Shown here one piece after another: positions 24,165-36,000 of a DNA stretch of 64,000 nucleotides. The first letter of the stretch is position 1; each line of letters begins with the position of its first letter. Location: the NCBI GenBank assembly GCA_007570785.1, contig ML664152.1, forward strand, positions 1,922,911 to 1,986,910. The letters run 5' to 3'. The notes below the pieces were generated by a model. It saw nothing but the letters and a program-made list of their open reading frames with translations. It was not told where the DNA came from and ran no database searches. The stretch comes from Antilocapra americana (Eukaryota; Chordata; Mammalia; Artiodactyla; Antilocapridae). Made by a program: the position numbers and the translations under genes.

Positions 24165-26008
24165 ACAATGTATTATTAAAATTAAATATTAAATTAAAAT
24201 ATTAAATTTTAAATATTAAAGCTGAATGTTTCCAATCATTAGTTTAAAATCAATAGTTACTTAGGCTTAACAATTTTTACTTATTTCTTTGGCTTAACAA
24301 TTTTTACTGTTGCCCCTACACCCGCCCTTGGATTCCTCTTGGATTCCTTCATCTGTCTGTCTTTGAGATTGCATCTTCCAAACAGAGTTAAGGGTAGTTT
24401 ATGTATGTGAGACTTGGTTCATCTGAAGACTCTGCTTTCTGTTTCTTTGGGGGATGTAATCAGTCCTTGTCTCCTCTCCTCCTCTCTTCCTCCTCATCGT
24501 ACTCCTCTCCTTCCTCCTGTGTGCTCTCTGTCTCTGTCTCTCTCCATCTCTGTCTCTCTGTCTCTTTCTATGTCTCTGCCTCTCTGTCTCTCTCCACCTC
24601 TATCTCTTTCTATCTCTTTCCAGCTCTGTCTCTCCGAATATGTGCTGTTTTCTATCATTAATGTTCCGTGATAACATCATATGTTACCCAGTTTGGGAAC
24701 CTTTTTCCTTCCTCCCAAGCCAAGCAGCAGCCCCTTCATCTGGATTCTCTCTATCTTTCTCTTGGATCTGGAGCTTTTCTCCTGTTGATTCAGTCTCTCC
24801 CCTCTTGTTCTCTCCTGGAGCTCCTCTGCCCTCTGCCCTGTTCATTTGTCCCCGCAGCTGATTCCACAGCCTGTTCACTGATTTGCTCTCCACCTTCTCA
24901 TTCTGCCCTTCAGGCCCTGCGATGCTTTTCCATTTCTGTTATACAAGTTTGAATCCTCTGTACCTGTCTACTTCTTCTTTGATGGGCGTGCTCAGTCTGC
25001 GGGCTGAGTCCCTTCCAGGGGTGCCAATTCCTGGTCACTGCCCTCTGGGGTTCCCCATCTGCTGAGGGCACAGGCGGTGCTGCCAGGGACCCTGCTCACA
25101 CTCCATTCGCTCCTACACTGTTCTGCTTCCCGCCTTGAGCTTGTATGATGGATGGTGTGTCTGTGTGCATGTTGCTCCTCTGACAGCCCTCGGGCTGGAG
25201 CTGTGTAGGCAGAGGGGCCGGGCTGGCTGACGGGCCCCATGTGGTGCAATCAACCACATGTAACTACTTCCTCTAAGTTGCTGACTTAGAACAGGAAGCA
25301 TCGTGCCTTCACCAGTGGGGTCTCCAGTGGCTAGTGTCTTCCCAGACCCACAAAGCACCAGCCTGGTGAAGAGCAGAGCCGAAGCCCCTACCAGCCCAGC
25401 CGGGGCGCCCCTGCTGAGGTTTCCAGAGCATCCAGTGGGTGAGTGGACAGAGGCCCCTCTGTGTCTGGGCTAGCTTCTCTGAAGGGGAACTGCTCAGCCT
25501 TGAGGCCCTGGCTGCCTTCTTTCCTGAGGGAAACAGCTCTGAGGGGCCCAGGCTGCGGGGGCCTTGGTGGCCCTGTCTTGTCCAGGTCACACACCCAGGG
25601 TCATCTGCTCCATGCCCCTCGAGCTGAGACCCCGTGAGGGGAAGTGCTGAGCCCACTGCTGCAGAGCTACTGACTGCTGGAAGCAGGTAACCAGGGGATG
25701 GGCCCCACATGGCGGAAGGATGCGCTCAGACCTCATCCGGGGCCCGCCGGGGCAGTCTCCCAACAAGGCCCAGGCACTTGCTGAGCCCCTGATGTGGGGG
25801 CCATGAGGCCCTGCAGAGCCAGAAGGAGGCTGGAGGCAGGCCAGGCCCCTCTGGGGGGTACGGGGTCCAGGTGACTGGGCTCTGCAGAGGGTTCCTGGGC
25901 CTCCCCCTCCTCCCTCTGCCCCATGCCTTCCTCTTCCTGCTCTGGCCTGTCCCCGTCCTCTCTTCATGCTTCCACAGTTGGCCGGACAGTTCTGACCTCC
26001 AGCAGAGC

Positions 26009-26010
<2 letters not shown>
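24165..26010. other. Intergenic; includes a CT-rich run
   Basis: 24525-24630 is a TCTCTG/TCTCCA-rich simple repeat. The remainder looks single-copy. A palindromic RUNX-type pair with ETS and AP-1/MARE-like words lies at 25238-25298 and is entered separately. Confidence 0.45.
25238..25298. promoter_or_regulatory. Candidate haematopoietic cis-regulatory cluster
   Basis: CATGTGGT (25238-25245) and ACCACATG (25253-25260) form an inverted repeat with a 7-nt spacer, giving two divergent RUNX-type TGTGGT words. ETS-type acttcct (25266-25272), a MARE/AP-1-like tgctgactta (25279-25288) and a second ETS word aggaag (25293-25298) follow. RUNX, ETS/PU.1 and AP-1/MAF factors drive myeloid genes, and ITGB2 is one. 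The site is 12.5 kb upstream of the ITGB2 start codon. This is motif-based inference only. Confidence 0.25.
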
Positions 26011-26011
<1 letters not shown>

Positions 26012-26055
<44 letters not shown>

Positions 26056-26645
26056 ACAGTGCATTTTGTGTGTGTGTATCTCTGTGCGTGTGTGTCCACA
26101 GTGCTTTGTGTATGTCTGTGTGTGTGGTACCTCTGAGTGTGTGTCTGTCTGTCTGTGTGTGTATCCAGGTGCATTGTGTGTGTCTGTGTGTGTCTCTGTC
26201 TGTGTGTGTCTGTGTGTGTGTGTACATCCACCATGCATTGTGTGTTTGTGTGTGTGTGTGTCTGTGTGTTTGTGTCTGTGTCTGTGTGTCTGTGTGTGTC
26301 TGGGTGTCCATGGTACATTGTGTGTGTGTGTCTCTATGTGTGTGTGTCTGTGTGACTGTGTGTGTCTGGGTGTCCATGGTACATTGTGTGTGTGTGTGTC
26401 TCTGTGTATCTGTGTCTGTGTGACTGTGTGTGTCTGGGTGTCCATGGTACATTGTGTGTGTGTTTGTCTCTGTGTGTGTGTCTGTGTCTGTGTGTGTGTC
26501 TGTGTGTCTGTGTGTGTACATCCACCATACATTGTGTGTTTGTCTCTCTGTGTGTGTGTCTGTGTCTGTGTGGCTGTGTGTGTCTGAGTGTCCATGGCAC
26601 ATTGTGTGTGTGTGTCTCTGTATGTGTGTGTCCATGGTGCATTGT
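26012..26645. repeat. TG-rich minisatellite with ~67-bp higher-order units
   Basis: After an uninterrupted (TG)n of about 40 bp, the tract continues as TGTGTC/TCTGTG words punctuated by 'ccatggtacattg'-type marks. These recur at 26309, 26375 and 26443, giving unit spacings of 66 and 68 bp. Related marks ('ccaccatgcattg', 'ccaccatacattg') lie at other points. Long ORFs on both strands across this block are simple-repeat artefacts. Confidence 0.9.
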
Positions 26646-26649
26646 GTTG

Positions 26650-29145
26650 AAGGCAGGTCTTCTTCTTCCCTCAGGGTCCAGAAGGCTCATGAGTTCTGGC
26701 CTAACGATGTGAAAATGCGGGGAGAGACTTAAGTTTTAGGGGGTCATTGGGTGTGTGACCTAGATCTCCTGCAACCAGGCCCTTGGAGGCCTGTCCCCCT
26801 GGGAGTAGGGGGACAAGGGTCCAAGGACCCAGATGAGTTCAGGGAGAGGGGACCCTAGGCTGCCCTGGTATTTGTCCTGATGGGAGTAAATCGAGATATT
26901 TCCTGGGGGCAAGGGCCGGCCAGGCAGCCAGACAGCCCCACCGGCCTTGAGTTTCTCAGCTGAAATCTGCGGACTCGCCTGCCCACAGCTGTCGGCTTGG
27001 ACCGAGCCAGTGCAGCCCTGGGGCAGGTCACAGTCAGCTCCTGGAGGTTTCTGAGGGGAGATACCCCAGACAGTCGGGGGCCTCGCAGAAGCTAAGCAGA
27101 GGGGGCACCGCTGTCCAGGGCACTGGCTGGGTGGGTGGAGGACAGGCTGGCTGCTTGGCCTCCCATCTGTGAAATGAGCTAGTAGTTTACACTCCACCTG
27201 ACTGTCTAATCGAACTGTGATTCAAAAGTCACTTCCCTGGGAAGTGATCCCACCTGGGCCTGTGGGCAAGGCTGGGCTGTGTCCAGAGGTCCCACAAGGT
27301 CAGCTCAGCCACGCTTGGCTGGTCACTGGACTGTGGAGAGGTCTTCACCCCACGGCTGGGGCGGCATGGAGCCCGAGGCGCCCCATGAGACTCCAGCCCC
27401 GCTGCTCTGGAAGGCATGTGGGGCGGTGCCCGGTAGCTTGCACGCCTGTCACTGTGCGTGCCCCTCAGTCCCTCTGGAGCCAACGTCAAGGGGCAGCTAC
27501 CGGGAGCTAGTGACTGTGCCCCTGTGGGCGGCAGGGCTCCTGAGAATGCCGGTTCCAGGAGCAGCGAAGCCCCAGGGACACGGCTGGTGGGTGGGGCTGC
27601 AATGGTAATGTGTCCCTGTCAATTTCCCTTTTCCCCAAATGAGACCTAAAATGGGCAGTGGGTTCTGTCATCATCTCACCCAATCCCACGGGAGCCAGGA
27701 ACTGAGGTCTGAGGGAGGCGCCACCCAAGCCCCCCACCCCTACTGAGCAAGTGGCCGATGGGGGGGTGCCAAGACCCGCCCGTCCCAGCTGTGCTGCCAC
27801 CTGTCACCCGCCTGGCCTCTGGGGTCCAGTCCCTGGACATGAGGTCATGGTCAGGCTGGTGGAGTCCATGTCCAGCTGCCGTGGTGGGCAGGGAACCTGG
27901 GCTGTTCAGAAAGAGCCATGTCCCCTGCCTTCCCCTCCCCAACCTCCTCCTACCTTCCCCTCCCCCACCTTCCTCCACTCACCCCCCTACCCTGGGCAGG
28001 GCAAACCACACAGAGGGCAGCCCTAGGGTGGGCCTGGGGTTTCCAGTCGCTCCCACCACTGGTGAGCGGGCATCTTGGAGACACAGCAGGTGCAATCAAG
28101 TCCCCAGGCTGTCAGCCTGTGACCCAGGCAGGCCTTCCTGCTTGTTCCAGGGTCCCTCTCAATAGCCAGGGTTGTCCAGGCTGCTCACCATCCCAGCAGT
28201 TGAGCATCAGGGCTGGGGGTGCCAGGGAGCCAACAGACCCAAGCTTCCACATGAGCCCTGGCATGATCCCTATTCAGCATGGCACCCCATGAGGCCAGGT
28301 CTGAAACCGTGCACATGGAGTCGGGGCTGGGGTGCCACCACTGCAGGGCTCTGCTGGGAACAGAGAGATGTGGGAGCCAGGCACCCTTGCCGCCTCTGAA
28401 ACACACAGAGCAGGAAAGCACACCTGTGCCCACCTACCTGGAGGTGGTGTCAAAAAATGCCTCCAGCAGCTTTCCCTGAACCTGGGGTGCTTCTCCTGGG
28501 ACCTATGAAGTGTGAGCTCCCCAGAGAGACAGAGCCAATAAGACATGTGCCTGTGTGTGTGTGTATGTACAGAGAGGTTGATTTGGGGGAGGTGACCTGT
28601 GAAACTAAGGAGGTTGGCAGTCTGCAGGACAGGCTGGAGAACCCGCAGAGAGCTGATGCTACAGCTGGAGTTCCAGGCCGTCCAGAGGCAGAGGTCCTCC
28701 TCCTGGGGGACACCGTCTTTCCTTTAAGGCCTTCAACTGGTTGGATGAGGCCCAACCACAGCATTGAGGGCAATCTGCTTTACCCAGAGTCCACTGATTC
28801 AATGTTGACTCCATCTTAGAGACATCTTTGCAGCCACATTCAGAGCAGAGTTTGAGCAAATATCTGGGTCCCTTGGGCCCGTGGACTTGGCACGTGAAAC
28901 TCACGCTCACAGCACCCCTGGCTCTCTGTGACTGGGAGGAAACCGAGGTCCAGAAGGGGAAGTCACTGTGACCTGTCCACAGTCACTTGGCACTGGGCAT
29001 AGACTTGGGCGTGTCAACCCTGGGGTCAGGCTGATGGGGGCCCCCGTCTTGGCATCTGTCCTGGTTGTGGGGCTTAGGGACCCTCAAAGCCACCATCCCC
29101 ACCCATGGGAGAATTGGAGGAGGTCTGGCCCCCCATCCTTGGGAA
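26650..29145. other. Single-copy-looking sequence, no gene recognised
   Basis: GC-moderate sequence with no recognised coding family. A MIR-like fragment may lie at about 28925-28990 ('ctgggaggaaaccgaggtcc'). A short TG run is at 28550-28566. Confidence 0.4.
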
Positions 29146-29690
29146 TGAGGAGCAGGTCTGACCCCCACCTCTGGGAATGGGTAGCAGCTCTGGCCCCCCA
29201 CCTATGGAATGGGGAGAAGTTCTGGCCCCCCACCTCTGGGAATGGGAGCAGGTCTGGCTCCCCACCTCTGGGAANNNNNNNNNNNNNNNNNNNNNNNNNN
29301 NNNNNNNNNNNNNNNNNNNNNNNNNNNNNNNNNNNNNNNNNNNNNNNNNNNNNNNNNNNNNNNNNNNNNNNNNNNNNNNNNNNNNNNNNNNNNNNNNNNN
29401 NNNNNNNNNNNNNNNNNNNNNNNNNNNNNNNNNNNNNNNNNNNNNNNNNNNNNNNNNNNNNNNNNNNNNNNNNNNNNNNNNNNNNNNNNNNNNNNNNNNN
29501 NNNNNNNNNNNNNNNNNNNNNNNNNNNNNNNNNNNNNNGGGAGCAGGTCTGGCCCCCCACCTCTGGGAATGGGGAGCAGGTCTGGCCCCCCACCTCTGGG
29601 AATGGGGAGCAGGTCTGGCCCCCCACCTCTGGGAATGGGGAGCAGGTCTGGCCCCCCACCTCTGGGAATGGGGAGCAGGTCTGGCCTCCC
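29095..29690. repeat. 33-bp GC-rich minisatellite containing a gap
   Basis: The unit is 33 bp, 'aatggggagcaggtctggcc' plus 'ccccacctctggg'. Diverged units occupy about 29110-29274. Near-identical units resume at 29539 and run to about 29690. Because 33 is a multiple of three, all frames stay open and give false ORFs. The array lies upstream of ITGB2 exon 2, possibly in its 5' intron. Confidence 0.92.
29275..29538. other. Assembly gap (264 N)
   Basis: A run of 264 undetermined bases lies wholly inside the 33-bp tandem array. The array most probably caused the assembly break. Confidence 0.99.
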
Positions 29691-29699
29691 CATGCCAGG

Positions 29700-30380
29700 G
29701 AACTGCTGGCGAATTGAAGCATCACCCAGCCTTGGTCCTCTGGGGTCCTGAGTTGCTGTCCAGTCAGGTACCACACCCACTGCCTGAGGCTCCCCCTGAA
29801 GACTGGCCATGCCTGCCGTGATCAGGTCGCCAGGGCCCAGGACTTCGCGGCCTCCGCCCTCTGCCCAGGGGTCACCACAGAGCACACGATGTGGGGTCAG
29901 ACTCCCGGGTGCTCAAGTCTGGCCAGTCTGCGACGCAGAGACCTTTGCACGCACGCAGCCTGATTCCACCGCTCTGGAAGCTTCCAGGGGAGGGTCGTCC
30001 GGGGGAGTTGTGCCCTGGGCTGTAGCTAGGAGTAGCTGGAAGTGTTCCCTGGCTGGATGAGGAGTAAAGTCAGGGACTGAGGCCAGCCTCCTTGACGGGT
30101 GAGACCTCAGTGGGGCCAGGGTTCCTGCCTGAAGGGCCTCCCCCAGCATGGGGCATGCGTCGTCTTCCAGTGCTCTAAGGGCGGGGAGACACAGAAAGGC
30201 AGCCCAGTGGGACCAGTGCTTCCACCAATCTATTTTTTTACTTTGTAAACATGTTTATTTGCATATGGTTACAAAAGACAAAAAGTAAAAGCTTTATAAT
30301 TAATTGCGAGTTGGAACCATTAAAGAGTGTTCTCAAGGCCCTTGTTGACTACCTGTGATGAAAACCCACCAATGCATTTT
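29700..30380. other. Single-copy-looking sequence, no feature
   Basis: No gene or repeat family could be recognised. The AT content rises after 30230. Confidence 0.4.
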
Positions 30381-30383
30381 CTT

Positions 30384-30539
30384 TAATATTATTTTTATTT
30401 TGCCGTGCCAGTTCTTAGTCACGGCAAGCAAACTCTTAGTTGTGGCATGTGTGATCTAGTTCCCTGAGCAGGGATTGAACCCGGGCCCCCTGTGTTGGGA
30501 GCACAGAGTCTTAGCCACCAGACCACCAGGGAAGTCCCC
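30384..30539 (-). repeat. CHR-type SINE
   Basis: The plus strand reads 'cagttcttagtcacggcaag', 'gagcagggattgaacccggg' and the inverted head 'accaccagggaagtcccc'. Confidence 0.85.
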
Positions 30540-31555
30540 AGTTCATTTTATAAACAGCATGGATGTGGCCGTGCGTTGGCTTTGCAGTGGTGAGGGTTTC
30601 AGGGTGATGGGAGTTTAGGGGAGGGACAGGAGTGTGGCATGCCACAAGACCTTGGCAGAAGTCAAAATCCTAGAATTGAGAACCATGCCAGAGACCAGAC
30701 AGGTAGCACTTGTTTTGAGAATGAGTGAATGAGTGACCGAGCCAGGAGCCGGCGTCCCAGCAGAGAGTCACTGCCCTCAGTCTGAGGACTGCCCTCTGTC
30801 CTCCCTGGGAACAGAAAAACTGACCACTTTGGGAATCCAGGGACATTTCAAAGCAATTCATCGACCACCATGGAATTGAAATTTTCTTAAATGTATGAAT
30901 TTTTTAAATATCAGTTTATATGTTTATTGTAGAAGGTTTGAAAAATACAAACTGGGATAATGAAGAAAACTGAAAGTACTTGCTACCACCCAGCAGAAAC
31001 AGGGCCTAGTTTGATTATTTTTCACTTACTTTTTTTTTCAGACAGCAACATTTTAATGGAAAAACTGAGCTGGACTCACCGTTCACACATTTTCATGCTG
31101 CGTAGGTTTCACTCGTGAGCATCACAGTTGTTAAAAACAGTGTCCAGTTTGATAACTAGACCAGGAATCTAGGTATTTTAATTAGAATACTTGATTATCA
31201 GCCAGAGCAGCCTTTTCAAATGTTTTATAACAAGTTTCATTTCTTCTTTTCTGAATTTTGTGTTTACAAGAGACTTTTCTATGGGGTATTTGCCTTTTTG
31301 CTTTTATTCCTGAGATTTCCTTGGACACAAAAATTACCATTCACCTTCTGCGTGAGACAAATACTAAATGTTTTCATCTACTCAATTTTTTAATCTACAA
31401 ACTTTATTTTTAGAGTTAGTCTTTTGTTTATTTAATTTATTGAAGTGTAGTTGATTTACACTGTTTCAGGTGCACAGCAAATTGATTCGTTTATATATAT
31501 GTGTATATACATATTAATATATGTATACATTCTTTTTCAGTTTCTTTTCTATTAT

Positions 31556-31694
31556 GCATGTGTGCGGGCATGCTAAGTTGCTTCAGTCGTGTCCAACCCT
31601 GTGCGACCCTATGGACCTTAGCTCACTAGGCTTCACTGTCATGGGATTCTCCAGGCAAGAATACTGGAGAGGGTTGCCATTTCCTTCTCCTTCC
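31556..31694. repeat. Bov-A2 SINE inside L1
   Basis: It contains 'catgctaagttgcttcagtc', 'gggattctccaggcaagaat' and 'gggttgccatttccttctcc'. The L1 resumes directly after it with 'cattataggttataggttag'. Flanking ttctattat and tcccattat are a diverged target duplication. Confidence 0.87.
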
Positions 31695-32062
31695 CATTAT
31701 AGGTTATAGGTTAGTACAGACATTGAATATGGTTCCCTTCCCTGTGCTCTACAGTAGGTCCTTGTTATTTATCTATTTTCTACATAGTAGTGTGTAAATG
31801 TTAATCCCAAACTCCTAATTTATCCTTTCCCACTCTCTCCCCTTTGGTAACCAGAAGTTTGCTTTGTTTGTCTGTGAATATGTTTCTGTTTTGTAAATTA
31901 ACTCATTCATATCAATTTTCAGATTCTACATATAAAGCGATATGGTATGGTTTCTTATCATTTGTCTTTCTCTGTTTGACTTACTTCACTCAAATGACAA
32001 TCTCTAGGTCTGTCTGTATTGCTGCAAATGGCATTATAGCATTCTTTTTACAGCTGAGTAAT

Positions 32063-32860
32063 GTTGTTGTTCAGTCACTCAGTCGGGTCTGATTCTTTGT
32101 GAACCCATGGCCTGTAGCACACCAGGCTTCCCTGTCCTTCACCATCTCCTGGAGCTTGCTCAAACTCAGGTCCATTGAGTCAGTGATGCCATTCAACCAT
32201 CTTACCCTCTGTCATCCCCTTCCCCTCCTGCTTTCTATCTTTCTTAGCTTCAGGGTCTTTTCTAATGAGTCAATTCTTCGCATTAGATGGCCAAAGTATT
32301 GTAGCTTCAGCTTCAGCATCAATCTTTCCAATGAATATTCAGGCTTGATTTCCTTTAGGATTGACTGGTTTGATCTCCTTGCCATCCAAGGGACTCTCAA
32401 GAGTCTTCTCTAACACCGCAGTTCAAAAGTATCATTTCTTCAGCTCTCAGTTCACATACATACATGAATACTGGGAAAACCATAGCTTTGACCATATAGA
32501 CCTTTGTTGGCAAAGTAATGTCTCTGCTTTTTAATATGCTATCTAGGTTGGTCATAGCTTTTCTTCCAAGGACCAAGTGTCTTTTAATTTCATGGCTGCA
32601 GTCACCATATGCAGTGATTTTGGAGCCCAAGAAAATAAAATCTGTCACTGTTTCCACTGTTTCCCCATCTATATGCCATGAAGTGATGGGACTGGATACC
32701 ATGATCTTAGTTTTTTAAATGTTGTTTTAAGCCAGCTTTTTTACTTTCCTCTTTCACTTTCATCAAGAGGCTCTTTAGTTCCTCTTTACTTTCTGCCATA
32801 AAGGTGGTACCATCTGCATATCTGAGGTTATTGACATTTCTCCAGGCAATCTTTCTCCTG
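32063..32860 (-). repeat. BovB 3' fragment inside L1, with TSD
   Basis: About 800 bp of antisense BovB, from the inverted 3' terminus ('ttgttgttcagtcactcagt') into the C-terminal ORF2 region. The minus strand retains the peptide blocks 'VETVTDFIFLGSKITAYGDC' and 'NNLRYADGTTFMAESKEE'. A perfect 10-bp duplication, gctgagtaat, flanks it at 32053-32062 and 32861-32870 and interrupts the L1 at that word. Confidence 0.93.
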
Positions 32861-33009
32861 GCTGAGTAATATTCCATTGTATATATGTACCAAATCTTTA
32901 TCCATTCCACTATCGATGGACATTTAGGTTGCTTCCATGTCCTGGCTACTGTAAACAGCACTGCAATAAACAACTGGGATGTGTCTTTTCAAATTAGGGT
33001 TTTCACCTT

Positions 33010-36000
33010 AGAATCTATCTTCTTAACAGTTTCTCCCTTAGTTTTTATGCTCAGCATCCTTACTCTGAAATACACAGTCTCTCATTGTTTTAATCATTTC
33101 ATTTCCTGCACCTGGGTTGACTTGGCCCATGATGTGAAGGGGGCACATCTCCCCAGGAATGTGCTCTGCCCTGCACCTTCCAAGGCCAGAGTCCTGCTGC
33201 TCACTTCTCTCTCCTGGCCACTGGTCTGAGGGCCAGGGTGGCACCAACTCTGTCCCAAAGCTTCTCGATGAGTTTCAGAGGCCACTGCCCAGCTGGCAGT
33301 GGCCACGCCCCTTCCCTTTCTAAGCTCCCTGGTAACTGCCACACACAGTCTCTTCCAGGTGACCTACTGATTGCTTTTTCCAAAGAAATGGGTTTCGGTG
33401 TGTTTATCAATTTTAGCTTTTGTGTTTGTTTTCAGACTCTCCAGCTTCTTCTGTTGTCTGTTTCCCACCTCCCTCACCTTACATCCTGAGCCCTCACCTC
33501 GAGCTCTCTGTCCTGCAGTCGTGTGTGTTATCACTCCTCTGCATCCAGCACAAAGCCACCTGGGCCCTTTGGGCTTCTGTCTCCGCAGGGACGGAGGTTT
33601 TCACTGTGTTGATCAGCAAACACTGTGCTCTCTCCTTTCTGACGTGTCTATAAACATTAAACTTGATTTCCTCTTGGACTTAAGTGATATTGAGCAGAGT
33701 GCCTTAAAGGTTCCATTTAGCAAGTATGTGGGGGGCATCAATTTTTTTTCCATTTGGCCAGAAACTATGGCCCTTAAAAGTTCTGCCACGGACAGTGAAC
33801 TGGCAGTGGTGAACGTGTGTAGTGGATTTTCATGGGCCTGAGAATGTGTGGGATCGACGAATCGGTTGGGTTGTTTCCTCCTCTGTCTCCTCTTCCCTGG
33901 TCTGTCTGAAACTCTGTGTCCTGGAGTGAGAGTGGAGGTTCCAGCCTCTGTTGCTATCAGCTTCTTGTCTTTACATAAAGCAGACACAGCTACATCTTAA
34001 CTTTGTCTTTTTGGTTTAAAAGGTTGATACCTATTTAAAGGTTGATGTAAACACTTTTTCTGCATGAAAGAGGCTTGAATCCTCACCTCCCAGGATGAAT
34101 TCTGGACCCTGCCTTCTCCTCTTGTAACCTTCTGTTCCTCATCACTTATTGGCCATGCATCTGGGTTTATAGCCTGACCTTGGTCAAGGGCAGGCTCTGA
34201 CAACAGTTAGAAGGGCCTCGTCTGGGGGTCTGCACTTTGGCAGAGCCTTTGTGTTTGACAGGAAGCTGATCTGACATCAGCTCACCCTGCCTCGGATGTG
34301 GGCCTCCCGCTGCCTCTTACTCAAACTTTTCTTCCTTTGTTGATGTTTCCTCTTTTTCTTGTGTTTTACCAAATGTGAACTATGGGGTGTTGTTGGGGGG
34401 GGGGGGGTTGAAAGGAATAGATTCAGTTTTTCTGCTAAGTCTTGGTCCCTGAAGCTCGGAGCTCTGTCCACTGTAAAGGGTGATCCTCAGGGCGCTCAGG
34501 GTCTCCGCATGAACCACTTCCAGTGGTCGCACACAGTTGTGCCAGCGCCCCCCTGCTGGGCAGGGTCAAGCTCAAGGGTGACTGAGGCAAAATCCTTGCT
34601 GGTGGTGGTGGGGTGGGGTGGCCTTGGGCTTCTAAACCTGCCTGGACTTGGGGTTTTGCACCTTGAGTCCTGGTGCTGGGCTGCTCTTTGGTCTGAGGAG
34701 GGTGCGGTGCAGCCTGCGGGCTGGCACATCTTCAGGGAGGCACTGCATACCTGGGCTCAGGTGGCCGGCGGGAGCGCCCTCCTCCTTGCTCTTGGACCAG
34801 CTGTCCCAGCCGAATCAGTGCCCCAAGTACATGAGGGCTCTTCAGGCTGGTCTCAGCCCCCAAGCCCCTCCAGGCACACAGGGAGCTGAGGCAGAGTGTG
34901 TCGCTGGGGGACCCGGACTGACACTGTCCTGAGCCATTGGCATCCAGAAGGGCCTTGGTCCACAAAGCTCCATGATGCTGGTTTCAGGCATCAAGGCTCC
35001 GATAGCCAGTCCTGGCTGCGGGGCGCGGGTGCTGTGACTTCTGCCTGCTCCCGGGGAGCCGCCCTCAGCTCCCAGAGGGGCTGTGGACACCGGGGCCAGG
35101 GTGGAGCCATTGGCAGTGGCTGTCCCAACGCTTGAGTGAGGAAGGGATTGGGGACGACACTTGTGGGGACAGACCCCCACTCCCCCCAACTAGCTTCCTG
35201 CGGTCAGGGTCAGACCCTGCAGCCTGTGGGTTGTCTTGCCTAACCGAGGTGCACGCCCTTCCCTCCAGGTGGCAGGGGCTCCAGGGCACCACTCCAGCTG
35301 TGATGGGCTCCCCTGTCCTCTCCCTGCCCCCACAACCCCCCTTGTGTGGGAGGGGCTCCAGTTGTGAGCAGCACAGAGTCCGCAGCCTGGTGCTGAGGGG
35401 TCTTAGCTTCCCCAGGCCAGGATGGGGTTACCTGCCAGCTGTCGTGACCCTTGGGGGTTCCGTCTGTGGCCACAGGAGCAAGCGTGGAGAGCTGAGGCTA
35501 GAGCCTCCCTACCAGGCCGCATGCATGGTTGGGGCACTTGGGGTGGGGGTTCCCCTCCTCTACTTGGAGCCACTTCTGGCTCAGATGTGGGGTGCTCTCC
35601 TGAGGCCACCTGGATCCGGCAGTGCCCTGGTCAGCCGAGGTCATGGGCACACGTGTGCCCCACAGGCCACCCAGCTGTGGACCTGAAGGGACCGGGAGGA
35701 CGCTGGGGCAACGCCGGGCTTTCATAAATGCATGTGTATGCAGTGGACTGGAACCTTCTTCCCAGCTCCACTCTGTGACCCTGGAGGCCAGGGCAGGGCA
35801 GTTCTGCTTTTGACCTGAACAGGAAGGATCCACGGTTCCATTTTGACCCTTCTAGCTCCTGATCATAATCTTGGCAGGGACCAGGAAGCAAGGTCACCTC
35901 CGAAAAGACAGCAAGGTGAGGCTGGGTGGAACTCAAAGGACTAGGACTCCCCAGGGGTGCTCTGGGGCCCTCCTCCACCCAGAGCCCCTGGTACGCAGGC

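Larger units (their letters stand above)
31425..33005 (-). repeat. Artiodactyl L1 3' part, split by Bov-A2 and BovB
   Basis: Three collinear pieces, about 31425-31555, 31695-32062 and 32861-33005, read as an antisense artiodactyl L1 3' region. Landmarks are 'tattgaagtgtagttgattt', 'taatcccaaactcctaattt', 'cactcaaatgacaatctcta', 'gctgagtaatattccattgt' and 'catttaggttgcttccatgt'. A Bov-A2 element and a BovB fragment sit between them. Confidence 0.85.

Noticed and set aside
25587..26690. Several ORFs of 100-290 codons on both strands rich in Cys-Val or Thr-His
   Set aside because: They run through the TG minisatellite. Alternating TG keeps frames open on both strands, and the composition is not protein-like.
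28968..29885. ORFs of 180-250 codons across the N gap
   Set aside because: The 33-bp repeat is a multiple of three, so frames stay open. The N run was translated as unknown residues.
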